DNA of 64,000 nucleotides from Chlorops oryzae (Eukaryota; Arthropoda; Insecta; Diptera; Chloropidae): NCBI GenBank assembly GCA_020466095.1, contig CM035809.1:5940723-6004722 (forward strand). The letters are read 5' to 3'. The notes below the pieces were generated by a model that saw nothing but the letters and a program-made list of their open reading frames with translations, made no database searches and was not told where the DNA came from. Position 1 is the first letter of the stretch; every line of letters begins with the position of its first letter. The translations under genes were made by a program, and so were the position numbers. Positions 12,330 to 24,700 of the stretch are shown here, one piece after another.

Positions 12330-13600
12330 ATGAAGTGTTTAGCAGCCCTGGATAACAAAGTTGTCCACCAACCTTGCCCCTACGACCAGTCCCTGGGTCT
12401 CTTGTGGGCAGCAGTGATCGTTGGTAGTCTTCCCTTATCGCCGGCTCCCGCCACAGCCTTAGCAGCTGGGGTAATCTCCATCGCTGGTGGTCCGCCTGGT
12501 TGTCTTGTTATGGTGAGATCCGACGTCCTGGGAATGCCGCCCAACGTCCGCTGTTCTGCAGAGCGTCCCTCTTGGAGTGATACCTCTTAAGGAGTCGAGC
12601 TGACTGAAGGAAAACTCGGTCTAGCGCCCCTCTGACTCTTCGTCTTCGTTCCTCCTCTAGGGCTGACTCCCCGTGTGTGACCTAACTTAGGCGACTGGTT
12701 AAGTCCTCAAATGCCGCTTTAGCGTCCTTTTTCCTTGCCATTGTACGTTTCTGGCTTCTCTCTTTTTTTCAGAGAGATGCTCGCAGCGGAGGAGGGCATG
12801 GTTGTGGTAAGTCATCTCGGTTCCTACGTCGTTGGTTATCGGCTCGGCTCCTTACGGAGTCTCATTGTCCACCTCACCTTACGACCGGCGTAATAGCTGG
12901 TCGTGCCCTTCCTTGGCTAAATCCGTTGGGGATTCTACTGGTCCAGGGACTTTGGCGTTGCCGCTCTTTTGTGGTTCTATTGAATTTGAAATTTTGTTCC
13001 CACGAGTAACGAAGAAAGAAGGTCGCTCTGAAAAGAGCTTCGTAATATTCAGACAAGGCTGAATTAAAATAGGAGGCCGCCAGGTATCTTGAGTTTGCTA
13101 CAAGACCTATTCTACCCCACAGGCAAGCTGAAACGCAGCTACCTCAATTAAGGGGGTTTGTTTGGACCAAGATTAATGCTTGCAGTTTCTGCGTGACCAT
13201 CCAGACAACCTCTCATGCCTTCCAAATCACACACCTCCTTACATGGCCCAGTGTGTTTTCCTTCAGTCGCGCGCGGCTATCAGGCGCCTAATGATGAACC
13301 AGAGACATGACCTAGTCGATCATCAGGCGGATGTGCGTCAACACCCACCTACTCCCGGAAATGTTCAGACTTATTCAGCCAGCTGGATTTTAGTCGCCTT
13401 TTACGACAGGTATGCCTTACCCCAGGATAATTCTAATCCCATCATCGGAGGGGGTTCTATGGAATCAGGAACATGAGCTCGGAAGAGATCAGTGTGGACA
13501 TATGCAGCGCTATATGACTTCCGGCTTTCTCCCTTGGAGCATAAATGACGGTCATTTTGAGGAAAAAAGATTGATTGTTTATTTGTTCTTTCGGTCATGA
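12330..13600 (-). mobile_element. Degenerate GC-rich retroelement fragment
   Basis: Base composition jumps to GC-rich relative to the surrounding DNA. On the minus strand there are broken coding-like stretches: a short start MARKKDAKAAFEDL near 12740, an Arg/Glu-rich helix (LEEERRRRVRGALDR) near 12650, and a Pro/Ala/Lys-rich stretch near 12400-12540. These resemble ORF1 of non-LTR retrotransposons, with a 5' UTR-like part toward 13600. No reverse transcriptase is present. The family cannot be fixed; the open frames seen on the plus strand look like shadows. Confidence 0.33.
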
Positions 13601-15874
13601 TGATGATAAAAAAATCTAAAGATAAGGGTCGCTGCCATTTTCTCTCTCCTTTATTAATTTCTTTTCAGTATTGCATAATTCATCAACAGTTGGCCTTATC
13701 ATAAAGATCAACGAATGTGCATGAAACATCTTCACATTTTGAAATTTATTAGAAATTTATGTAAATATATTGCAAAACCTTAGAGCACGTGCAACCAAAA
13801 GTAACAGCAGGACCCGACCAGATCCGCAAGGGAGACAGAAAAACACATAAAATGAAAAACTTTGGCACAAAAAGGATTTGATGTTTTTTGTCCAGGCACT
13901 TCATCTATTTGGACGATGCGCATTCTACGGTCGTACAAGAGTACTATCCTGGCCAATGAAACTCACCTACAGATTCCTATTTGCACTACATGAGACAGAG
14001 GAAATACTTGTAGTTGGGTTGCAGATTGAACCTAAATCCTTAAGTTCGTTTCTACATCATCAGGAGCTTACTTTTATTTTAGTTGCAGATACAATCTTAA
14101 CAGCTTTTAACAAAATTAGTATTAAATTTTACTTTTGAACTGTGCTGCGGGCATCCACCAAAGAGCGCAGCACGATACATTTTGCAATTGCGTACGTGCG
14201 CATGCATGCATGTTTTTCGTTTTCTAAAAATTGTAAAAGAAATTTTAAAAAATTATAAGTTTCACTGTAAAAGCATCGATTCATTTGATATTAATATTGC
14301 TTAGCTGTATGAAACTTCTTACTGCCTTCATCTTGACAGACTTCAAGGGAATCTCCAGTTGCTGGCCACATGTTTTGACGAATTTTCTCAGCATTGAGCT
14401 TCCAGTTGTCAATAAATCCAGATTTTTCATACAAGCAACGAACGAAACACTTTTGAGAATCGAAAAAAAAAAAAAATTAATTTTGTAAACATGCATGGTA
14501 TGTTATCCTCAACCGTGCCCAACCGAACTAATTAAAGGTTCACACGTATGAAATCTGTTCCGAAAACATCTCATATGAGTGCGTACGAAAGAAGCAAGCA
14601 CAGAGTGTTACCAAAACTTTTAACAAACTACCGTCCTTATTTTGCCCACTTCCTTCTGTAATTAATAAGTTGTTTCAAAATATTTGTTCCTATATCTGAC
14701 AGGGCAGTATCGAACAAAAATTCCAGCAGAAGCAATACCTTTTTACTTGTTGCAAATAACAATGTGAAGAAAGATCTGTTTGTTTTCAGGCGAAAATGCA
14801 TTGAGCTCATTAAAATAATCCCCGATTTTATACTATACAATACTATAAAATTTTCTGTGATATCCCAAGTGTACCCTTCGGTCAGTCCTTCATGTTACCA
14901 GTAGTATTCCCCTCACAATTCCACTTTTAATGTATTCAACTGACCTTTTTAACATGGGCCTGTCAATGGAGAGAGACAATTCCCCAGAACGGCTAACCGT
15001 AGGTTAGTTTTTTTTGGGTCAATTTTCGTAATTTTGTCTGGTTTTGGGTTAGTAACCCTGCAGTAATTGGCCGGTCAATTTCCTAAGAAGGACTGGCCTT
15101 TGACCGGTCCAAATCCTACCGGCTTTATCAAGGCAGTTCGCTCCATCGAATTCGGCTAGCCGGCGGTCGGTAATAAACGGGTTGGTTTAAGGGTAGTCTG
15201 TAAATGACGCTTTCATCAACTTAGAATATATATAAGAAATTGGTTTTTTTATTCCGATCTGAACAATTTTGAGGAAGAACGGAAAGTTATATCATCTTAA
15301 CTAAATACCCTTGGACCTCCCCTAATAGATAGAAGTATACTTAGACCTTCCCAGTGGCCAAAATGCTGCTTACAAAAGCGATGAACAGTAACACATTTTG
15401 TAGGCCGTAGGCGGTAATCCATACGACCTCTTATACAATCCTAGTAAACTTTTGTTCGAGCGTGGCCGTTTTGTAGAGCGAACGCCTACCTCAAGCAAAT
15501 AAAGTAGTCGAGGTTGTGTGGTGTTCATGTGGTACGATGCTTACAATCTCGTGTACTTTTTAAGGTATTGGTAGGCAGATCGCCTACAATCTCATATACC
15601 TTGAAGCTATTAATAGGCAGGTCGTTTACACACAACGAATTCGGTGTGCCACTAGTAAGCTTTGCACAAAGTTTAAAAATTCTGATCAAAGAAAAAATTT
15701 ATATGAAAAATTCACTTCGGGTTGAATGGGACTAGAGATGGTGGGCTTGGCGAATTTTGATGAAACCTCGTATTTTTCACAATTTCATTAAAATAAGACT
15801 CTATACCACGTTTCATTATTCTACAAATACTCCTTATAGTTTTTGGCCTCAGATGTATGAAGGGATCCCAACGT
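13601..15874. other. Intergenic, no gene recognised
   Basis: AT-rich sequence with short non-informative frames. A less AT-rich patch at about 14950-15200 contains repeated GGTTAG and CCGG words but no recognisable coding or terminal-repeat structure. Confidence 0.5.
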
Positions 15875-16351
15875 GCGATGTATCGCATAGCTTTACACTG
15901 GATATTGAGCCATACATTTGTATAGATACTCACCGGTGCAGTTTTATCAATAATGTTTGGCATCTCTCCCGTTGCATTAAATTGTTTGAGGTGTTCTTTA
16001 CAAAATAGAAGACAAGAGAATAAAAAAATAAAATTTAATACAAATTTTTTCTTTGCGCTTAGTTTCTAGTTCAATCAAAATTTCTGATTCCATTCTCTTG
16101 GTGCTTTTCTTAAGCCTTATTCTAGGAAAAATTACACCTTTCCGTATAGATGTTACGAAAAATCTAAGGTTCGGGGCGCGAGAGACCACTGTGAACCACT
16201 CCCATTTTCATTTAGGATTATTCTCTCGGCCCAACATGCCAAAGTAGTACAATTCTACTCAATTAGTTTTGCCGTTTCAGATGGACCCCACCCACAGGCG
16301 GACATAGGGACAGACAGACATGTCTAATTGGACTTAGCTTTCGATCATGAT
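15875..16351 (+). repeat. Interspersed repeat, copy 1 of a 478-bp family
   Basis: It aligns along its whole length with 26680-27157 in the same orientation, with scattered substitutions. Shared landmarks are TTACACTGGATATTG, GATACTCACCGGTGCAG, TTTAGGATTATTCTCTCGGC and a distal GGGACAGACAGACATG tail. The tail resembles that of the hairpin-ended repeat at 27587-28270, so the two may belong to related non-autonomous elements. It has no coding capacity. Confidence 0.75.
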
Positions 16352-16766
16352 TAAGAATACATTTATATGTATCGCTCATTTACTACAAGACCGTCACAAT
16401 TCAAAAACTGGATTTTTGAGTAAATATTTAGTTGTCATCTTTTACAGATTGCCTGGTTTTCGGAAACAACGGCATATATTGTGTTTAAACATTGTTCGAG
16501 AAATGGTAAATTACTAATATCCTAATTCCAATAATATCTTCTCTGTATAATTAATAGTAGAGAAATTCAACCCATTTTTTAGAGTGCACTGTCACATTGA
16601 AGGACATTATATTTTAACATTTTTTGAAGTTTTTTTTTTTTTTGCTGAAGTGAGAAGATTCTACAAAAAAATTGCAGGTCTTCCATGGCTGGAAAGTTAT
16701 GCGCAACAAATTAATTGAGATAAAAACCGATTGAAGGTAAAAGTTGTTTTTTAATTGACCTCGATA

Positions 16767-17024
16767 CTAAACCGAAAATTTGAACCAAGTTGTACTGGAT
16801 TTGAACACACCCATTGGAATTGAGAAGCTGGCGTTACAAACAGACACAATTGCACTCAGATCGATTTGATTTTCTTCGTTCCTGTTTCCTTCGCCGCTTG
16901 AATTAATGTCGCTCGCCACAAAAATGTCACCATTGTATTTAACAGATTGTTCTGCTTGGGATAATGGTTGAGACAAAGTCAAACTTAACATCAAAACGAG
17001 AAGCTGGATCGCCACCATAGCCAT
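16767..17024 (-). CDS. Small secreted peptide, family unknown
   Basis: The 85-residue product starts with a convincing signal peptide (hydrophobic core IQLLVLMLSLTLS, likely cleavage after SQA at about residue 24). The mature part is about 60 residues, acidic to neutral, with one cysteine and two N-glycosylation-type sites (NSS, NAS). The ATG is supported by a TATAAAAA box at 17082-17089, which places a start site near 17059 and a short 5' leader, the same layout as the repetitive-protein genes further right. No poly(A) signal was recognised downstream. I do not recognise the family. It could be an accessory-gland or immune-type peptide, or a chance frame; the signal peptide and TATA box together favour a gene. 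Confidence 0.5.
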   Translation of the reverse strand: MAMVAIQLLVLMLSLTLSQPLSQAEQSVKYNGDIFVASDINSSGEGNRNEENQIDLSAIVSVCNASFSIPMGVFKSSTTWFKFSV

Positions 17025-17081
17025 AACTTTGACTGGTTGAGAAAACTACACAAAAACGCCTGTCAATGATTTTGCTCCAGC

Positions 17082-17089
17082 TTTTTATA
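17082..17089 (-). promoter_or_regulatory. TATA box of the small secreted-peptide gene
   Basis: TATAAAAA on the minus strand, 58 bp upstream of the ATG at 17024. An initiator-like TCATTG is nearby but not at ideal spacing. Confidence 0.45.
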
Positions 17090-18588
17090 GTGCCAACAGA
17101 AATTGAGTTGTATTAAATTTATTGCATGCATACTAAATTTCCCATCGACAAAAAGGTGAAAAAAATTAAAGAATTAACTTCTGAGAATTAAATAAAAATG
17201 TATTTCCTGTCGAGGACGATTTACTTAATATTGAGTTGCTTCAATAGAAATTAAAAGAGAAATCTAAATTTTTTACAGCAACCATTCAACGCCATTCAAC
17301 CGATTTACAGGTTAATTTAGTTCTCGTTAACATTTTATATTATTCTCAATTCACATCAAAGCCATTGAAATTGGATAATAAACCTATGACATGACACCTT
17401 TGAATGTTGTGTGTAGCTTTCCGTGATCTAATGTCAATTTTATAAAAGCTTCACACTTATATGCATCGAAAAAATATACAGTGCGAAAATGAGGAAACTA
17501 GAATTGAATTTTTTTTATTATGTGGACATAATGTTTTTTAATAGGTACGTAATTGAGTGATTTTTTGCAATCATCTCCATAGCTACGGTGACCATACATT
17601 GAAATTGAAAAAACAGAAAAAAAGTGTTTTAACTGTGAAAGTATATGAGCTAAACTTCTCTTTTCTTTGATAGCGAATCAACAGATTCCAATTTTTGTTG
17701 CATTCATACGAGAAATGCTCAATTTTTTCCCTCTCTTTATTTAAACCAAAAAAGTTTTAATTTAATTCCTTTTTGGCATTTTTCTATATAAAAACCAAAA
17801 TGGTATTAAATTTAAACTTTAGTTTTTACTGTGCAAGTACATACGTTTTTACAAGGACTGGCTCTTTAATCAAAATTTTTTGTAAAGTATAAAAAGGAAA
17901 GTAAACTACTTGATCAATTTAGTTGAAAATCTTAAGAGTTGTTTCTTGTACTAATTTTTTTCACAATTCGTACCATATCCTCCACATTATAAATCGGAAA
18001 TCAAAAAATTTGGCTACAGGACTTAGTATAAAGAAACACCTTTCAAACCATGCAAAAAGAATATTTAAAAAAAAAATTGTTCATGCAATAAAAGGTCAAA
18101 AGAGCTCCAAAAATGGAAGAAAAATTTAAAAAATTCTAATTTTGTACAATTGCGAAGCTCGTACCGTAAAAACTATAAGCTCTATCTTCATGAAAAGGGT
18201 GTCATTTTATAGGCCATGGTTTAAGCTTTGATACGATATCAACCATGATTAGTTAACAAAGCAGTCATATATATATTTTTCCGTAAAAGCGAAACAACTG
18301 AAGACCTCACACAAAATTGATGGTAGCTCAAAAACTACACCTAGGAAAAAATAAAAAAAATATTTTTGATATTACCAATACCACCCTTATCCGCAATAAT
18401 GAACGAAACAACGACACCAAACTAAAATGTTCAATTTGTTGTCCTGTGTAATTAAACAAAAATTTTTTTTACAAAGTTTGTTTGAAATAAGAGATAACGA
18501 CAATGACTTACTAAGTCGTCTGTCGGTTGTTAGGTATTTTAATTTTTCATTACACATTTTACTTATGAAACTAATTGACAGTTTGTTT
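17090..18588. other. Intergenic, no gene recognised
   Basis: Very AT-rich sequence without informative frames, structural RNA or clear repeats. Confidence 0.5.
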
Positions 18589-19545
18589 CTAAAAGCTCTC
18601 TCTTAGTATTTGTTGTCTATAAGTTAGCACCGTTTTTATATATTGAACCAAATTATCAAAGTTATTATCATCTCCATTTAATATTCTAATTAATTCATTC
18701 TTATTTAATGTTCCTTTGCGAAAGTACAAGACTCTATATTCTCTGAGTATAGGGCAGAACCCGAGGAAATGTTGTATGTTTTCTATTTCGTTCATATTAC
18801 ACTGATCACAATTTCTTCTTCCATTTTGTTTCAAACTAATTCCATTTAATGCGATCATGTCACATCTAGCTTTTATTATCCAGGTTATTTTATTTGTGCT
18901 AAACGTTGCGTATTTAGTGCTTGTGTTGGGGTCAGAATATTTATAAATTCTAGGAGAGCTTTCCAATTTCAAATCATTGATCAGTGTTCTGCTACATTAA
19001 TACCACGACTCCGGGTTACTGGGTGCATTTTGCCACTGTAAATTGACTGAATCGGCAATTTTTTTTAATTTGGCAAGCCAAAAGACACCAGACCGCAGAT
19101 TTTCTTTCGACATGAAGTTCGGAAGACGATCCTCGCCATAAACAAAGAACGTTTTATAAAGGTACATCAAATGAAGATTTAATGTACATAAATTAGCGTT
19201 ATCAAGGTGAGTTTCCAGAGCAAGTGCGTATGTATGTGTGCTCGTAGGCAGTCTGCGAATTTTCTTTAAAAAGCACCATTGCAGCGAATCCACTTCTTCA
19301 AATAGCGTATATCTCCAGATCTGCGCACCATTACTTTGTGTAGCACGACATTCAGCATTGAAAAGCTTAACTTTTACATGTTTTTTGAAAGCTCAATTTG
19401 GCGTCAGTACCACTCCCAGATAGGTATAATCAGAGGTTATTTTGATAGTATCGCTATTAAATGTCAATTTTGCTGCGCTTGACAAGCGTCCGCCTTTTCT
19501 AAACACCATTATCATTGACTTATCCAAGTTGACGGAAAACAGGCA
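18589..19545 (-). mobile_element. 5'-truncated non-LTR retrotransposon (LINE) fragment
   Basis: Minus-strand frames give the 3' end of a LINE reverse-transcriptase ORF. Near 19540-19480 is the thumb motif VNLDKSMIMVFRKGGRLS followed by YTYLGVVLTP; at 19293-18997 a KKIRRLPTSTHTYALALETH stretch; and at 18972-18589 the C-terminal zinc-binding signature CDQC-x8-H-x4-C. There is a nonsense codon after LGVVLTPN and a break near 18990. The palm and endonuclease domains are absent, so it is a dead 5'-truncated copy. The clade is not resolved. Confidence 0.82.
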
Positions 19546-20862
19546 AAGGAGAAAAATGGCCTTTGCCAAGAATATTTAGATAGTAAGCTTTAGTGCGAAT
19601 TGAGTGCCATTGAGTACTTATATTCCTCCTTGACATTCTTTCGACTCAGTAGCTTCATTGTTTAATTTCCCGTTTTATATGACCGGCGTCAGCACAAATT
19701 CAAAAGAGCGAAAAATTCAAACGTTGAGCTCGGCCCAGACGTAAACGAGTCCTATGTTACCTCGTTGACGGACGTTACGAAACTCAGTCAAAACTCTATT
19801 AAATTTCAAAAGAAAAATTCTATGAAGACATGATTGATTTTTTAGAAAATATTTGATATATTTGAGGAAAGTAAAAAAATATTTTTTTTTTAATATTTAA
19901 AAAGTATTTTTTATGTACCTATATAAATATTTTCTGTTGTCCTAAAAAAAATATTTATTTTAAATATAAAAACGTTTTAATAGGTAAGAATACATCTAGA
20001 ATCTAGATGTATCGAAAGCCTGTTCATTAGTGGTCGATTTTGATTCGAAATATGAGGGGGGCGGGGGGGGGGGGGGGCGAGGAGAATTAGTGCGATATTT
20101 TAAATTATGTTTCGTTTGACACAGTGCGTGGGTTCCCTGGGTTAGGGGCCCGGGAGATTGTCACCCCTAAGGCCCCCGATAGTTACGCCACTGTCTGTAA
20201 GCAGCATAAATGTCCCTCAACAATTTTTTTGTTTTGATTTAAATCAATTTGCCCCTAATTATTATATTTTAGTTTAGTTTAGTTATTATATTAATTGGTA
20301 AAACATGAATGCATGGCATTATTAAATAAATTGCCGTCAAATTTTTATTTATTTAAGTTAATTGTCTCATATGTTTATATATCACGAAATTTGTTATATA
20401 CTCAAGTTTTTCGGTAGTTTTGTATTTGAGATTAAATTTATTTCATCTTAAAAAGTTTTAATTTGGCTGAGAAAAATCCCAACTATTTATTAATTTTTAT
20501 GTTAAAGTTAAATAAACGCTTGAGAATTCAAATAAACTCCTTCAAACACATCGCACACTAATCACTAAATCGGCACAACTCAAAATATTGCATTTCTCGG
20601 AAAAACAGCCTACAACTCTCGACTACTGTAAAATCAATTTCTTTTCTAAACTTATATTATTCTTTATTAACTGGAGAATCAATAACAATGTTTAATTTCA
20701 AAGTCTTGTTTTTCCTGCAGTAAAGTGTTGGCGAACATGAAAAAAATGATTGAAAAAATTTTGAATTGTGCCGGTTTAGTGATTAGTGTGCGACATATCT
20801 ACGCTATCTAATTACCCTATTTTTGTCATCAGCACATCCGCTCTCAGTCGAATCACGTTAAA
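19546..20862. other. Intergenic with a G-tract and a hAT-like terminus
   Basis: No gene seen. A run of about 24 bases that is almost all G lies at 20055-20080. On the minus strand the sequence ending at 20193 begins CAGTGGCGTAACTATCGGGG, which resembles a hAT terminal repeat, but no partner end or 8-bp duplication was found. Confidence 0.4.
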
Positions 20863-21040
20863 AATGAGGCTTTTTACCTACACACTATACAAACAGCTTG
20901 TACAAACATCACCGAAAGTCAAAATTTTTTGATGTACGCGCAAGCACAGAAACAGGTACACACTACACAACATGTTTGTATAAACATGGATTTGTGCAAA
21001 TGCTTGTATGGTGTAATTGAGCCTTTATGTTGCGAAATAT
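20863..21040. repeat. Imperfect inverted repeat
   Basis: AATGAGGCTTTTTACCTACA near 20863-20882 is imperfectly inverted at about 21010-21040 (GTGTAATTGAGCCTTTATG), and CTATACAAACAGCTTG pairs with CAAATGCTTGTATGG. It has a MITE-like hairpin structure with no duplication of the target recognised. Confidence 0.4.
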
Positions 21041-21197
21041 CGATACTCCTTTTTTTTTTATCAATATCGATGGAACTCAAATCTCAAGTTCAATGGCTGA
21101 ATGTACACTATTCTAATTGTTCAAATTTCGGCGACGCTCGCCGCCCCTTGACATGTGCTATTGAAATTTAGGCTAAATTCTTGGCGAATCAGCATAT

Positions 21198-21408
21198 GCG
21201 ACCACCATTCCACCTGTTATACTTCTAACCAAACATTTAATTAAATTGAATTGGGTTCTTGAAAAGCTGGAAAGCTCCTTCGATTAACTGGCAAACAATA
21301 CTCAACTGACACAAAAAAGCATTTTCTGTTTGTTATTTATGTTCACTTTAAACCAAATGCTGGGTTTTGCCAAAGTAGAAAATGGCAACAGGTGACTTCA
21401 AAGCATAG
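21198..21408 (+). promoter_or_regulatory. Distal conserved upstream block of gene A
   Basis: About 210 bp beginning GCGACCACCATTCCACC and ending GGTGACTTCAAAGCATA. It is repeated upstream of gene B (36516-36724), of gene C (44433-44642, now cut off by a BEL element) and of gene D (56945-57154). Conservation of a non-coding block at a similar distance in four paralogues reflects common duplication and may mark an enhancer. No specific factor site is assigned. Confidence 0.55.
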
Positions 21409-21483
21409 CAAAGATAATGTATCCAAATATTTTTGTTTATCGCAAATAATATTTTTTCTTATCCCTCTTGTGGTAATTTTTTA

Positions 21484-21756
21484 TTTTTCTTATGAAGGAC
21501 GTCGCTGGTTGACGCAAATGCCTTCGTCGACGTTGTACATCTGCAAAAGAACTTTCCGTTTCTTTAAGCAACTTACTTATTTATGCAAGTAAACAATGCG
21601 TTTAATAAACAGCTGTTCAAATTTTGAATTAAGACAAAAACAACATCTGGCTTTTTTGCAATGCAAATCCCATTAAAAATTTTTGTATAAAAAGGCTGTT
21701 CCATTCTTCAAAAATCAGTAACATCTCTTACACTCAGATAAGATAGACCAACGACA
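21484..21756 (+). promoter_or_regulatory. Proximal promoter of gene A: conserved block, TATA, initiator
   Basis: A conserved block at about 21490-21559 (CTTATGAAGGACGTCGCTGG ... GACGCAAATG ... ACGTTGTACATCTGCAAAAG) precedes TATAAAAA at 21686-21693 and the arthropod initiator TCAGT at 21715-21719. The spacing of 31 bp from TATA to the initiator A is ideal. The predicted 5' UTR is 40 nt, without an intron. The same layout recurs in genes B, C and E. Confidence 0.8.
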
Positions 21757-24700
21757 ATGAGTATCTTATCTAACTTCATTTTCTTCGGCGTCGTTGCGTT
21801 TGCTGCTGTGGACGCTCATAGACATACTTTCTCCGGTAATCATGGCATTGATCATGCCTTATCTCGTCGTGCGAAACACAATCTTGGTGTTGGTCTTGTG
21901 GCGCCTGGAAATGTCTACTTAGATGCTGCCGGTTTGGGACTAAAGACTGGTTTGGAACTATTTGGTGCTGAAATCGGTGGCTCTGGATCAAACGCTGCTA
22001 AAAATTCCGCTTCTCAATGGAGTACTTCTGGATTATCTGCGAGTCAACGGACTTCATTCGGTGCATCAACAAATGGAAATTTGGCTTCTCAAGTGATTTC
22101 TGGTGTACCTACTGCTGGGGCAACATTTAATGGAAATTCGGCTTCTCAGGCACAGTCTGCTGGAGTTACCCTTGGTCAACAAGGTGCTGTTGGAGCAACC
22201 GGTAATGGATATTCGGCTTCTCAAATGATTTCCGGTGGACCTACTGTTGCTCAACAGGCTACCGTTGGAGCAACTGGTAATGGAAATTGGGCTTCTCAAA
22301 TGTATCCTGCTGGAGTTACCGCTGCTCAACAAGGTTCAGTTGGAGCAGCTGGTAATGGAATTTGGGCTTCTCAAATATATCCTGCTGGAGTTACCACTGG
22401 TCAAAGAGGTTCTATTGGAGCAACTGGTAATGGAAATTGGGCTTCTCAAATGTATCCTGCTGTAGTTACCAATGGTCAACAAGGTTCTATTGGAGCAACT
22501 GGTAATGGAAATTTGGCTTCTCAAATATATCCTGCTGGAGTTACCGCTGCTCAACAAGGTTCAGTTGGGGCGACTGGTAATGGAATTTTGGCGTCTCAAA
22601 TATATCCTGCTGGAGTTACCGCTGGTCAAAGAGGTTCTATTGGAGCAATTGGTAATGGAAATTGGGCTTCTCAATTGTATCCTGCTGGAGTTACCGCTGG
22701 TCAACAAGGTTCAGTTGGAGCAACTGGTAATGGAATTTGGGCTTCTCAAATATATCCTGTTGGAGTTACCGCTGGTCAAAGAGGTTCTATTGGAGCAACT
22801 GGTAATGGAAACTGGGCTTCTCAAATAAATCCTGCTGGAGTTACCGCTGCTCAACAAGGTTCAGTTGGGGCGATTGGTAATGGAATTTTGGCGTCTCAAA
22901 TATATCCTGCTGGAGTTACCGCTGGTCAAAGAGGTTCTATTGGAGCAATTGGTAATGGAAATTGGGCTTCTCAATTGTATCCTGCTGGAGTTACCGCTGG
23001 TCAACAAGGTTCAGTTGGAGCAACTGGTAATGGAATTTGGGCTTCTCAAATATATCCTGTTGGAGTTACCGCTGCTCAACAAGGTTCTGTTGGAGCAACT
23101 GGTAATGGAAATTTGGCTTCTCAAATATATCCTGCTGGAGTTACCGCTGCTCAACAAGGTTCAGTTGGGGCGACTGGTAATGGAATTTTGGCGTCTCAAA
23201 TATATCCTGCTGGAGTTACCGCTGGTCAAAGAGGTTCTGTTGGAGCAACTGGTAATGGAAATTTGGCTTCTCAAACGTATTCTGCTGGAGTTACCGCTGG
23301 TCAACAAGGTGCTGTTAGACCAACTGGTAGTAGAAATTCGGGTTCTCAAATGAATTATGCTGGAGCCACCACTATTCAACAAGGTGCTGTTGGAGCAACC
23401 GGTAATGCTGGCCCAATTATAGGCGCAATCATCAAACCGATCAATGTGGATGCTGGTTTAGTACCAAGCACAGGCTTGCCAATCATTTCAGCAAATACCG
23501 GTGCTTCTGGATCAAACGCTGCTCATAATTCAGCTTCTCAAATTAATTCTGCTGGAGCTATCGCTGGTCAGCAAGGTGCCGTTGGAGCAACCGGTAGTGC
23601 TGGCTCAATTAGTGGCGCAATTATTAAACCGATCAATGTGGATGCTGGCTTAGTACTAAGCACAGGCTTGCCAATAATTTCAGCAAATACCGGAGCTTCT
23701 GGATCAAACGCTGCTGAAAATTCTGCTTCCCAATTTAGTCAACAGACTTCTAACGGTGCATCAACAAATGGAAAATCGGCTTCTCAAGTGATTTCTGGTG
23801 GAGTTACCGCTGGTCAACAAGGTGCTGTTGGAGCAACTGGTAATGGAAATTCAGCTTCTCTAATTTATTCTGCTGGAGTTACCGCTGATCAACAAAGTGC
23901 CGTTGGAGCACCCGGTAATGGATATTCGGCTTCTCAAATTAAATCGGCTGGAGTTACCGCTGGTCAACAAGGAAGTGTTGGAGCAACCGGTAATGCTGGC
24001 CAAATTAGTGGCGCAATCATTAAACCGATCAATGTGGATGCTGGTTTAGTACTTAGCACAGGCTTGCCAATTATTTCAGCAAATACCGGTGCTTCTGGAT
24101 CAAACGGTGCTGAAAAATCGGCTTCCCAATGGAGTCAACAGACTTCTAACGGTGCATCCACAAATGGAAAATCGGCTTCTCAAGTGATTTCTGGTAGAGT
24201 TACCGCTGGTCAACAAGGTGCTGTTGGAGCAACTGGTAATGGAAATTCAGCTGCTCAAAATTATTCTGCTGGAGTTACCGCTGGTCAAAGAGGTTCTGTT
24301 GGAGCAACTGGTAATGGAAATTTGGCTTCTCAAACGTATTCTGCTGGAGTTACCGCTGGTCAACAAGGTGCTGTTAGACCAACTGGTAGTGAAAATTCGG
24401 GTTCTCAAATGAATTATGCTGGAGCCACCACTATTCAACAAGGTGCTGTTGGAGCAACCGGTAATGCTGGCCCAATTATAGGCGCAATCATTAAACCGAA
24501 CAATGTGGATGCTGGTTTAGTACCAAGCACAGGCTTGCCAATCATTTCAGCAAATACCGGTGCTTCTGGATCAAACGCTGCTCATAATTCAGCTTCTCAA
24601 ATTAATTCTGCTGGAGCTATCGCTGGTCAGCAAGCTGCTGTTGGAGCAACCGGTAGTGCTGGCTCAATTAGTGGCGCAATTATTAAACCGATCAATGTGG

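Noticed and set aside
12330..12590. Plus-strand 86-codon frame in the GC-rich patch
   Set aside because: Ala/Pro/Gly composition reflects GC-rich antisense of a retroelement-like segment; no independent support.
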